NCBI GenBank assembly: GCA_013350335.1
Contig: CM023542.1
Span: 2,418,001 to 2,482,000 of the forward strand
Length of the DNA stretch: 64,000 bases
From: Chimonanthus salicifolius
Lineage: Eukaryota; Streptophyta; Magnoliopsida; Laurales; Calycanthaceae
Direction: 5' to 3'
Shown piece by piece: positions 35,023 through 46,385 of the stretch; within the stretch, counting starts at the first letter, position 1; each line of letters starts with the position of its first letter. A program made the position numbers and the translations under genes. The notes below the pieces were generated by a model. That model saw only the letters and a program-made list of their open reading frames with translations. It was not told the DNA's origin and searched no databases.

Positions 35023-37644
35023 TTATGTTATTCTTGAAGGAGAAGAAAGGTATGGCTTGGGTGGCATTTGCAAGTTTTCAAGGCTTCCTTCTAACATCTC
35101 CACCACTTTACTTATTGAGGGTCGATTTGCTGGGCCTGTTTGTATGCACCACAAACCTACCAATATCATCTTTTGCACAATAATTTCTTCTGTAGCTGTA
35201 GAAATCTCAAATATTTCAAGATTTTCTTTTTGGATTATGCGGTGGTATATCCAGTGTGGAAAATACACTTCACTAGTGTTCTCTACTAATGCATCAATAT
35301 TCTTTCTTCCCCCAACCATTTCTAAAATCATCATCCCATAGCTATAAACATCAGACTTGTGAGAGACACCTCCAATGTTTCTACAGAATACTTCAGGTGC
35401 AATATATCCCACGGTCCCTCTTGCATTGGTCATTGATATAACACTTTCTTGTCCTGGCCATATCTTAGCCAACCCAAAATCTGAAATCTTGGGACAGAAG
35501 TCATCATCTAGGAGAATATTATGAGGTTTTATGTCAAAATGTAGAATCCTCATGCTACAACCTCGATGTAGGTACTCAAGTCCTCGAGCAATGCCAATAG
35601 CAATTTGGAATAGCTTTTCAAACCCCAATGCATGTTTTGTTGCTGCACTTTGAGAAAAGATGAATTTTTCTAGTGATCCATTGGGCATGAACTCATAGAT
35701 GAGTGCTCTTTTGGATCCCTCAGAACAAAACCCTAGAAGTCTTACAATGTTTATATGGTAAGTCTTACCTATGCTCGCAACCTCATTTATAAACTCTTCT
35801 CCATTGCCCTTGGAGCTGTTCAAGACCTTTACTGCAACAACACGACCATAATTAAGCTTTCCCTTGAATACACTACCATAGCCACCTTGGCCTAATTTAT
35901 CTTTGAAGGAGTCAGTCATTTTCTTTAGGTCTGAATAGCAGTATCTCTTAGGAGCATGAGAGCCGCAGCTTTGCAAAAATCTCTCCACATTGTGAGCTTT
36001 GGTAGTTCTCTTTTTCTGAAAGGAGATGGGAGTGGGGCGCTTCCCTCGATACCAAAGGTAGCCGACCGATGCGAATACTACGACGCAAAACAGGGCTCCC
36101 ACACCGACGCCTATAGCTGAAATACAAATTGTTTTTGACCCATCGGCCATGAATATGGTGAGAATTACTTGGATTGTCAGTGACCAAAGAGTGACCAAAG
36201 AACATGAGTTCCATATGAGATTTCATAAAAAAGCCAAAGAAAATGGACCTTGGAGAAGCTTAATACCTATCCAAACAATTGAGTTCGTCTTTTTCCTCCC
36301 TTCTTTTTGAGGCACAGCTGCTTTTTGAGGAGGTCCAGCTACAAAAGTAATAGCAGTGAGAGAGTTGGGAGTCGGCACCTAAATATAATAAACCGATTGT
36401 CTGAAATTCGGCCAAACTCTAGTAGGCAGGCCTAAAATCTGTGTTGGGTTTCTACTTGCAGAAATTCAGGACAAACCTGAAAAGCTAGGTATTTAATGGC
36501 TAAAATTTTGATTTTCAATAAAAATTTTAACCATAAAGTATACTTTTGTAAATAGATGAACTACAATGGAGCAGTCACACATATAATTACATAGAAGCAC
36601 AAAATTTACATTATTCAATTTGTAACCATGCTGTGAGATGAAAGTAATTTCATTATTTTCGACAATAAAATAAAAAATAAAAAATTCTACTCTTTATGCC
36701 ACTTTCTAGTTAAGAATTCAGTGTTACAGAAATCTTTGAAAAATATTGTGAAAGTGAAAAAAAATCTCACATCGGTTAATTTGATAAACTAAATAACTCT
36801 ATATAATACTTAAAGTACCCTCATCTCAACATCTATCTCTTGAAAGTAAGTTCTACTTAAAAAATATTCATAATTTTCTTACAAATATGGTGAATATAGA
36901 CAAACTTGAATTTCAAATTTCCGATATTTTACCTGGACATGTGAAGTCCCATGTTGTTCCGTCCTTTGGTTCGCAAAGGCGTTTGTATGGGAGACAATCG
37001 TTGATACAGGACGGAGAGATGTCCCACGAAAGTGTGAAACCCGCTTCCACGATAGACAAGAGACTAACATTCCTGTACGAGTTTGCTGACGATGGTTGGA
37101 TGGGCAATTGATGCTGGGTACAGTCCTCTAAAGGGGGCCGAATCACCTCCTTCTCTGTAAAGAAGAGGACATCTTTGCCTGAACAAAGTGTGTAGTTGTA
37201 ATATTCTTTGGTAGGCCAATCGAAGGGCTTGTACTCACTGAGGTTGCAATGAAATAAGGTGAGAGTAGGGCCTCCGAGAAATTTAGACGCAGGTATCTGA
37301 AACGGGTCATCCAACCCACACCCACCTTGTTGCAACTGATGTAGCAGATGCCAGTCTTGAAGAAGGACTTTTTTTTCATTGTATGAGATATTTTTAATGA
37401 GGTAACGTGTTTCCTGACCGAAAGAAAGAGTCTTGGGTACACCATCTGAGCAGTTGATGGGTAAAAACCCACATCGCCAATCCGAATTGCGGTTACCTTC
37501 ATCGGTGAAGACAAAGAAGGGAAAGTCGATTGAAAGGTTTCCACAGTGGAACGAAGGACATGCAGCCTCGGAATGGAGAGGAAAGGAAGAGAGAAGGAAG
37601 AAAGAGGAGACAAGGAAGGATGAGGAAATTAGATGAGCTGCCAT
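35023..37644 (-). CDS. Gene D: chimeric receptor, LRK10L-1 ectodomain with LRK10L-2 non-RD kinase
   Basis: complement(join(35023..36116, 36267..36338, 36933..37644)), 1878 nt, 625 residues, GT-AG introns in phase 1. Exon 1 (residues 1-237) gives the same ectodomain as gene C, exon 2 the same basic linker and exon 3 the same membrane helix (262-283). After YLWYRGKRP, at residue 289 (genomic about 36033-36038), the sequence switches to that of LRK10L-2 kinases: [29 protein letters not shown], Lys358 (VAVK), [12 protein letters not shown] with Asp456, DFG Asp474, [11 protein letters not shown] and a C-terminal LEGSLENLQMPPKPYL. HFD instead of HRD makes it a non-RD kinase, as in wheat Lr10 and PR5K relatives. 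No stop or frameshift. The missing intron of the LRK10L-1 kinase fits an exon-level fusion. It would sit in the plasma membrane; the signalling outcome is unknown. It could be expressed from a promoter copied with gene C (upstream DNA is nearly identical). Confidence 0.88.
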
Positions 37645-39584
37645 TCCCACTCTAGCCTTGATACAAACCCCCTTCTCCTCTCTTATCTATTGTAAGGTTA
37701 AACAGAGATGCCATCGCAGAATGGGGGAAATTACCCTTTTCAAGTCAGTCAATGCTTTTGTAATTTCTCCAGTCTGAAGATGACTATGACTGAGGACTCA
37801 AGACCTGTTGATTTGATTATTAGAGTGTGGGACCGTGATCATCCAATTACCTTCAACCTCGTGTACCTTTCATCTTTTGTCTATACAAGAAATTGACTCT
37901 CACTTTTATTATCAATTTTAATCTTTCATATATTTTATCTATAAATCATCAAAAAGAATATTTAAGTTTTAAATTCTAAAATTAAATATTTTCTTCTAAA
38001 GTAAATATTAGGATATATTTAGATGTTAAATTTATTTAGGATTTGTTTAATATTGTATTTTCCTATTTAGGATTTTCTCATTTATCTACCTTCCTTATAT
38101 GTATTTCATTATCTCTATAAATAAGTTTGTAGGGTCTCTTTTTTATTATGGTATCAAAATCAACCTTCGATCTAATTTTTTTTTTCCACTTATCTTCTTT
38201 AGAAAATGCCTACTTCGATAATATGGTGATTTTCTCTTTTATTTACCTTTATTATATGCATTTCATTATCTCTATAAATAATATTGCAAGGTCTCTCTTT
38301 GATTAAGGGAGACACACCAAACTCTGTGTTTTATTCTACAGTAAATATGTAGATGATGTAATCCATGTAGATACTTCAATTGGTCTATCTATCTAACTAT
38401 CTATCATTAGAATAAAAATCTTAACTTTAACTCATTTCCAATTAACACAAGACATGCAAGTGATTTTGAAATTAGTGTCATTTTAAGATAATGTTGATTA
38501 ACAGTAAGTAAAATGAAATAAAATAGACTAAATGAATTTAAATTAGCTTGAACTTCATCCAGTCTATTTCATTTCATTCCAATATTATTATTTTAAGAGA
38601 ATTTATATATTTAAATAATTTAATATATATTTTTAAATACTATCTCTAAATAATAAATTATAACTTCTAAAATAATAGATTAAATTGAAAAATCATACTC
38701 TAAAAGCACCCAAGAGGAAATCTTGGATGCTTCATCTGCCACTTTTTTTCCGTGATTAGATTCAATTTCAGTGCGCGTGGAATTCTTGCTACAAACAATC
38801 ATATATTATCGTCCATTTTACAATTACAGATTATATGAGTAAAATATCACTTGACCTGAGTTTTAATTAAAAACTAATTTTATGAATATTCATTTTCATT
38901 TACTATGATTTTTGTACTCTCTTAAACTTTATTTATGATTTTCCATGATTACTGAGTCTGTGACAAGCACATCTACCAGTTGACGAAGAAGAAAGGACGT
39001 ATTTGAAATGTATTTATTGTATATATTCAATTATAAAACTTTATTTTAGTAAATATTTTTTAATTTAAAACTACAAAATAAGATAGTTGTTAGGTCAAAA
39101 TATTTGTTTTCCAAATTCAGACTTTCATTACAGTGGACTTATATTAGATAAATTAAAAATATTTCTAAAAGTAAATTTCTATAGTTAACAAACCTAGACT
39201 CAGCAATAATTGATTTCACTTGATTATTCAAATCAAATCAACCAATCCATTTAATAAACAATTAAGTAATGCATTGAGAGTTGTTGATTCAAATTTGAAA
39301 TCAACCCGATCCGACTGACTCATTATCTAGTCTACCTTGCAAAATTTGATTGACCTGATTATCCAAACCTACTAATGAATTTAATAAGCAAGGAGTGGAT
39401 TGAAATTGTTGACCTGAATCTAAATAAGACCCGACCCAAAGCCCCATCTCGACTGGATCCATTACCAGGTCTACCCCACCCATGTGAACAATGAACGGTT
39501 GACTGCATAGTGCATCGGATATATATACATTGAGATTTTAATTCCTCTATAAGTAATTCGATTATAATATATAGAGCAATAATC
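37645..39584. other. Spacer upstream of gene D with Copia LTR remnants and a MITE
   Basis: To about 38050 it is nearly identical to the gene C upstream region. At 38040-38345 are LTR-like ends (TCTATAAATAAG, TTATGGTATCAAAATC). From 38430 it parallels 32310 on in the previous spacer, with deletions. A degenerate CCGACCC-type MITE lies at about 39200-39490. No gene seen. Confidence 0.5.
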
Positions 39585-39668
39585 CCAAAGAGTTGGCCTA
39601 GTGGTTGAGACACAAGGCTTTAGGATTGAGATCTTAGATTCAATCTATGATAACTCCAATGAAGGGCC
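39585..39668 (+). mobile_element. tRNA-derived SINE (Au-SINE-like), plus strand, second unit
   Basis: TGGCCTAGTGGTTGAGACAC and TTAGATTCAATCTATGATAA, duplicate of 33721-33830. Confidence 0.65.
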
Positions 39669-40271
39669 TCTCTCTTTGGGATATGTCCAGAGTAAGTAGA
39701 TGTTAATTTTGAAAATCAAAGATATGCCAACGCCAATAGACAATACTAATTCAGGAAGGAATTATAAGCACACTTCTACATCAGATAATAGATCACCCTG
39801 TTATTGATTGAAATGGATCAATAGACAATACTAATAGATCACCCTGTTATTGTTGGCTTAATGTTCTTTAAAAAAGATCACTTTCTCAACTTCATCACCT
39901 CACTCTCAATCCCTCTCAATACCTCCAAGACCTCTTGCATTGAGGATCTCATATCTTTCTCGTCGTGCAAACACCGAAGGGCCAACTCTGCCACCGTAGT
40001 GATCATCCTTCCTACTGAAGAATCCAATTGAAACCCAAGACGGGGGTCAATCAAGTCATGCAATTCTTGATTATAAATCATGTTGATTGCCAAATTGGCC
40101 AAGTTAATCTGATGTTGATGCCTAGAGAGATCCAACCGTTGCCAAACAAGTCCAAAACCAGGGGCGAACAGATTCCAAAGGTCCTGCTGCTTCGACCCAT
40201 ATGGATCCATCAACCAATTAGAAACAAGATACTGGCAGGCTAAACAATTGTGTTTAAGCACCGGTAAGCTC

Positions 40272-43200
40272 TGTAAAACCCTGCTCCAGATTAGGCATAG
40301 TTTAGCTTAATAATCTTGTTTGACCGGTTAATCCCGAAGATTACGGTTAGAACTTTGAGGAAAGCCCAGGTGTGGCCCAATCCAAGCTCGTGAGCTCAGT
40401 GATCCATCTCGTCTAACTGGAGGGGCATTTTGGTAATTTACCGCTTCTTGTTGTTATTTTTGTAAATTGTGTTGTTATATGATTATTATTGGTTAATAAT
40501 ATTCTCCTTGGTCAAAAGATTTGTATTTCTGATTTTAAAATAATTTATTTTCAGAAAATGGTATTTAAATCCGCCCGTCAAAACCCCGAAAGGGAATAAT
40601 AATTATTTTAAATGATTTTGAAAATAAGATAAAATCCAAAACTAGTATTTTGTGTTAGACCATTTTAAGAATGGTCTAGTTATTGTTTGACACCCCAAAA
40701 TGAGGTTTCTAAATCGTTTTATTTAACATTTGTTTAATTAAGTAAATAGTGTTAAATTAAGGTTTTTGTTTAAATCATTGGTTTTTTGTAAGAGTTAAAT
40801 CCCAAAATTTTTATGGTGATCAAGGTTTTCTCAACCCAACCTATCGGTGAGGTTGGATTGAGATTTTAAGTTCTTAAAATCATAGTTTTAGTTAAAAATC
40901 AGATTTTACCAAAATGGAGGACTTATTTGCAAAAATGGAAGTTGTGAAGGGCTGATTTGCAACCATCAGCCGGTTACTGTAGCGGACGTAAACCGCACCT
41001 GCATGCGGCTGCATGCAGTGGCTAACCGACCCTTTCTCCCGGCCGGATTTTCTATAAAATGGCCCTAGACTCTGCTGTTTTAACTCCCAGATAAAAATCT
41101 ATCTCCCTCCCTCTCAGCTCTTTGGTTCTCAGACCAAACCCAGCCGGTTTACCCTTACTGTTCTTGGTGTTTTTGCCAAACCATAACTTGAAGGAAGTTT
41201 TTGCCAAAAGACCAGATTTTAGCCCAGGAACTCCAGTGAAGGTAACCACTATGTTCCTCTTTATAGGTGGTTTAGAATCAAGAAAATCTGAATTTGGCCT
41301 TGTTTCGAGTAAGAAAAACTATTTCAAAGTCTAAGGAAAACCATAGGTTCTCTTGTACCCTTGAGGTTTTGGTGTTAAAATCCAGTGGCCTAGTAAGCCT
41401 CAAAGCTCCAAACCATTCCCTATGGAAAGAGGACTCCCAGAGGAGTCCATCGGACCGGCTAGATGTGAAAACCGAGTCTGGGAAATCCTCTGTTTCCAGA
41501 TTCGTATTTCATGTCATGTCTGCCCGTCACTGTCTGCTGTTGTAGACAGTGGAGGAAGACAGCTCTCGGAAGGTCCGAGAGTCGATCTTCTGACGTTCCG
41601 AGGGTAACACCCTTCGGACGTTCCAAAGATAACCCCTCGGACGTTCCGAGCTTCACCCGAAGCCCGGAAGCGCCCGAGGCTATCTCGACCCAGTCGGATG
41701 TTCCGAGCAGAGCTCGGAAGGACCGAACCCACTCGGACGTTCCGAGCCCCCACTTCGGATGTTCCGACGTCAATGATTAGCTTAGGTGTGGTTCGGATGA
41801 TCCGAAGCCACAGTACCTGGTTCCGAGGCATGTTCCGAGGGACCTAGTTTTTGAAGTGTAAAATGTTTTTGTTTGATGGTTATTTGATATGATGTGATGT
41901 TAGTAGCCTATTGTTAATTAAAATGTACTAACCCTCTTCTTTTATTACTATAGTGTAAATACTATTGTATTCACTTCTAGGCCGACTCTAATTGTCGGGC
42001 ACTGAGTGATCTCACTTTCAGGCCGACGCTATATTTGTTGGGCACTGAGTGACCTCGAGGCCTAACTCAAAATGTCAGATCTGGTCCTATCCAGAAGACA
42101 ACCGAGAAGTGACCCGAGGATCTAGACCTAACTCAATAAGTCAATCTGGTCAATGCTTATAAGACGACATGAGTTTTGGACGGAGCATCCTTTTTATTTT
42201 ATTATTATATTGTGGATGATTATAATTTAAAAAGGATAGAAACAGAGTAGGAGACTCAATTCCATGTACCTTGGATGTTTTGGGAAAGCCAACATGGTTT
42301 CGAAATACTGCTTGTATGTAGACATGCTATATATGGATGCTGTGTATATTGATTATGCACTTGTTTGTTTGTTTAACCAGAGACCGCGAAACCACACAGT
42401 CACGGTGAGGGAACTTAATTTTGTAGCTTGATATAAACAGGTTTATTTGATATGGATATTGAGCACTGAGTGGTTTCAGATTTGATGAACCCACTCATGT
42501 GCCTAGACTTGACGCACTATGGTAAGAGTACTTATGATACTGGTAAATGCTATGATCAGACGAAATATGTAATACTCCTTCCACGTGCACTTGACTATTG
42601 AATCAATATCGGCCATATGGGAGATGATTTACGTCTACTGGACCATGTGTAAACTGTGGACGTCAGTTGCTGACCTGAGGGTGTCAGTACCGGCTATGGT
42701 AGAGCCGGAGATGTACTTGCAATGATGTATTTTGTCCATGTCGGGACTTAATACTATTGTTGTCAATATGGTGTCTAGAGGTTACGTTAGATAACAGCAG
42801 TAATGGAAAGATGATGAGAAAATGGAAATGATGAGACTTGATATTGTGAATTTTATTATCAAGCATGAGATATTATATTACAACTGTTGATTATATACTA
42901 ACCTGATGTTTACTTTAAAACTGCACTGTTATATTTCCTTCACTGGGCTAGTTAGCTCACCCCACTCACCTTTTAGGAAATGAACCCGATGAGGAGAACC
43001 CTCTTTTTGAAGCTTAGAGCGGATAAGCTGCGGCGTTGCTTTAGGATTCCCACTGAGGGGAATACCTTTGTATTTGTGCTTTTTGGGTTCTTGGAACCAT
43101 TTTCTTTGTAAAGTACCGAGTGTGGTACTTATTACGCGTTAATGTGTTGTACTAGGACTACTACGTTTATGTAGTTACTCTAATGATAATGTTTTGAATA

Positions 43201-43434
43201 ATAATTTAATGTTTGGAATTATGTATATTGATGTTTGTATTTTCTATGTCTATTGTTGAGTTAGACTTATGGTATATGTTTGAGTCCACATGTTGGGATC
43301 ATGTGTGACCTTTGAGCTCAACTGTTGATCCGGCCCAGTTAGAATACTTGTGAATGCTTGGGTGTTGTCTTAGTTTATCTTCAAAAAAAAAATCAGCCGC
43401 GTTCCGGGCCCACCCTTCTGGTCGGGGCGTGACA
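40272..43434. mobile_element. Solo LTR, 3163 bp, with 5-bp target duplication
   Basis: Begins TGTAAAACCCTGCTCC and ends TGGTCGGGGCGTGACA, so TG...CA ends. AGCTC flanks both sides (40267-40271 and 43435-43439). The uninterrupted site is seen in T3 near 50335. No gag, protease, integrase or reverse transcriptase is present and there is no second LTR, so it is a solo LTR left by recombination. Length and the GGGGCGTGACA end resemble Tekay/Del-type Ty3/gypsy LTRs (inference from memory). A TATAAA lies near 41053. The interior has a palindromic minisatellite at 41560-41840. Confidence 0.82.
41560..41840. repeat. CGGACGTTCCGA minisatellite in the solo LTR
   Basis: At least eight variants of the palindromic core CGGACGTTCCGAG / CGGATGTTCCGA with irregular spacers of about 20-45 bases. 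The open frames across it arise from this repetition and are not genes. Confidence 0.75.
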
Positions 43435-44734
43435 AGCTCTCACTTTTTGCATAGTAGAAAACATGATCAGTGCAATCAGCCAGAATGTACAACTTATCGG
43501 TGTCTCCAGAGGCAGTTTGGATGCTGCTCTTGCAATGGTGAAATCATCCATTTGAAATTTGGGGGACAACCATTTAATTCGTTTGACTTAATGATCCTAC
43601 TTACATCAATGATTTTAATGAAATAGATGGAGCAGAGCTTGCGCCATTTGTTTCGCGACCGACTGTGAGTAGGATATAAATCAAACTCTGTTTTACATTC
43701 AGACGATCAGTCTATTTACAAGTCAAAGTGTCAGACAATCCAAGTGGTTACTAAAAATCAGTTCATATTGGAAAGATAATGCTAGTGCTTAGGTTGATAA
43801 ATGGACATTGCATGTATAATGGATTTGAATTTCTAGCCACCAGTTGAGCATTGAAACTTTAAGGATGACAGGTCTGAAAATAATATTACAGTGGATGGAA
43901 ACTAACAATAAAAAATTGCGTGCTCAGCAATTGCAGATTAAAGATCATAGTATGATGATAATAAATGTAAATCATTGGTCAAAACTGAAAAGCGATAGAA
44001 ATTGTGGTAAATATTTAAATGGTTCAAATCATTGCATTCAAATGTTTTTGCTGCTATAACTTTTCTCATGATAGTTATGTTATTCTTGAAGGAGAAGAAA
44101 GGTATGGCTTGGGTGGCATTTGCAAGTTTTCAAGGCTTCCTTCTAACATCTCCACCACTTTACTTATTGAGGGTCGATTTGCTGGGTCCGTTTGTATGCA
44201 CCACAAACCTACCAATATCATCTTTTGCACAGTAATTTCTTCTGTAGCTGTTGAAATCTCAAATATTTTAAGATTTTCTTTTTGGATTATGCGGTGGTAT
44301 ATCCAGTGTGGAAAATACACTTCACTAGTGTTCTCCACTAATGAATCAATATTCTTTCTTTCCCCAACCATTTCTAAAATCATCATCCCATAGCTATAAA
44401 CATCAGACTTGTGAGAGACACCTCCAATATTTCTACAGAATACTTCAAGTGCAATATATCCCACGGTTCCTCTTGCATTGGTCATTGATATAACACTCTC
44501 TTGTCCTGGGCATATCTTGGCCAACCCAAAATCTGAAATCTAAGGACAGAAGTCATCATCTAGGAGAATATTATGAGGTTTTATGTCAAAATGTAGAATC
44601 CTCATGCTACAACCTTGATGTAGGTACTCCAGTCCTCGAGCAATGCCAATAGCAATTTGGAATAGCTTTTCAAACCCCAATGCATGTTTTGTTGCTGCAC
44701 TTTGAGAAAAAATGAATTTTTCTAGTGATCCATT

Positions 44735-46385
44735 TGTTGTGGGCCAGCCCCACTTATGGGCCTACTGGGCTTAGGCCCAGTAGGGTGACTTAAGCCCTAT
44801 TTTATTTGTCTCTTGTTCTGTATTATTGTATTCCTGTGTAAGACATAGAGAGGGATTAGAGAGAGAGTGAGAGTCAGGGAGATCTGAGAAGGATAGTCAT
44901 TGTAATCCCCTGTACGTATTTATACATAGTAGAGTTGATTTCGCTTCGTAGACGTAGGCATTCTAGCCGAACCACGTAAATCTTGTGTCGTGTGATTGTA
45001 TGTAATTGTGTGTTTGCATTTGATTAATCCCTAATCCCCAACAAGTGATATCAGAGCCGAAGGTTATCAGATTCAGAAAAGGTACCTCTGCTGCGAACGG
45101 AGACCACAAGCGGCGGAAGAGGAATCGCCAAACAGCCAACCGATATCTGCAGCAGCCAGATCAGGATCAGATCTGAAAATCAGAGAAGAGGCGGTTGCAG
45201 GTCTGAGAACAGCAGCCGTACATTTTCTTCAGCCGGCAGAAACTCAGAGGGGTTTCATTCGGTCGCCAAGCAGAAGGATAGCCGGAGACAATCAAACCTA
45301 GTTTGGGGTTTTCTCGGCAGCCGGCGGAACAATCGGCAATATCTGAAGTGAAGCAGCCAGCGGTAGCGGCGGCAACAGATCTGTGTTTTTCCAGATCTGA
45401 GAAACAGAGATAGCCAGCAGCGGCGATCGGAGAAGAGGTGGCGGCAGCCAGAAGAAGCAGATCTGAGAACTGATCGCTGCTAGAGGCAGCAAGCCAGATC
45501 CAAAAGCCAGTTCCAATTCAGAGATGTAAGGAGAAGCTGCCGTTGGTAGCAGCAGCGAAGAAGGCAGTGCGGCTGATGCAGTCGCTCTGAGAATTGCCGG
45601 TCAAAAACGGTGTCGGCAAAACAGGGGTTTTTCACCCAGATCTCAGCCGGAGGCAACGCACGGGAGCCACCGTGAAACCCAGAACCAAGATCGCGGGAGA
45701 CCAAAGAATTTTTTTTACCGTGAACGAACCTGTTCACAGATCTGAGAAAAGGAAAAAAAAATAGTGGTCCATAGGACCACCATTTCCTGTACACCAGCGA
45801 GACCACCAGTTTAGTGCACCCTCGAGACCACCATTTCAGTGCATCCGAGGGACAACATTTTGGGTAGTCCGCAGGACCAACATTTCCAGTGCACCTGAGG
45901 GACTACAGATTCAGGTACTCCTGCAGCGGGGAAATCAACTGTCCAGAATTGTTTTGCAGTTTTCGGAGTCACCGGGACTCGAGATTGAGATCCGTCTTCG
46001 CTTGTGTGATCGTGACAGTGAGATCTACGTAGTGACCGGTGTGGATTTGGTTTCTAGAGAGTTGGCAGTGAGCGCAAAGTAGCGGCATTTGTAAAACGGA
46101 GATCAGCTGAGTTCTCTTTTCTCTTATTTTTCATCACTGTCATTTAATTTTTACACATTATTCTGCTATGTGTATGATTGAACCACCCAAGTGGTGAGGA
46201 GTTCGGGGGTATTTGGTTGGATGCTAGTAGTAGATCTCTAGGTTTGTGCAGGGCTACAAATTTACACTGTTGGTTATTTACTTCCGTATTTGCGCACCAA
46301 ATTAAACAGAGGATAGTGACAGAATGGCATCCAGTTCCAGTTCTACAGTCATGAAATTGGTATCGGGCAATTATCTCCTATATAA
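44735..46385 (+). mobile_element. Truncated Ty1/copia-type retrotransposon inside gene E
   Basis: 5' LTR 44735-45043 (309 bp), TGTTG...CAACA ends, with (TGTTGTGGGCCAGCC) start. It is followed by the primer site AGTGATATCAGAGCC (tRNA-Met-like), a long leader, and at 46324 the first codons of a gag (MASSSSSTVMKLVSGNY). The element stops after about 20 codons at 46385 and kinase sequence resumes with ATGAGTGCTC. All of pol and the 3' LTR are missing, so it cannot move by itself. Plus strand, opposite to the gene. Confidence 0.85.
45765..45920 (+). repeat. Tandem repeat in the Copia leader
   Basis: About five imperfect units of roughly 30 bases built on GACCACCATTTC...AGTGCACC...GAGG. Located between primer site and gag; no coding sense. 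Confidence 0.6.

Larger units (their letters stand above)
39878..44074 (-). pseudogene. Tail T2: same ectodomain-2/kinase-1 fusion, split by a solo LTR
   Basis: Kinase tail at 39878-40133 (DLSRHQHQINLANLAINMI, LHDLIDPRLGFQL, DMRSSMQEVLEVLRGIE) joined to an ectodomain remnant (NHLACQ-like block, read VLKHNCLACQYLVSNWLMDP and LFAPGFGLVWQ) at 40133-40266. The reading then stops at the 3163-bp LTR and resumes at 43440 with the HVFYYAK region, continuing through non-coding sequence to the end of gene E. In T1 and T3 the two parts are adjacent (ACCGGTAAGCTCTCAC), which shows the LTR is an insertion. Dead fragment. Confidence 0.75.

Noticed and set aside
41052..41831. Several open frames on both strands
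   Set aside because: They fall in the solo LTR and its palindromic minisatellite; the repetition of CGGACGTTCCGA keeps several frames open at once.
45298..45806. Minus-strand frames of 72 and 108 codons
   Set aside because: They are antisense to the untranslated leader of the Copia element.
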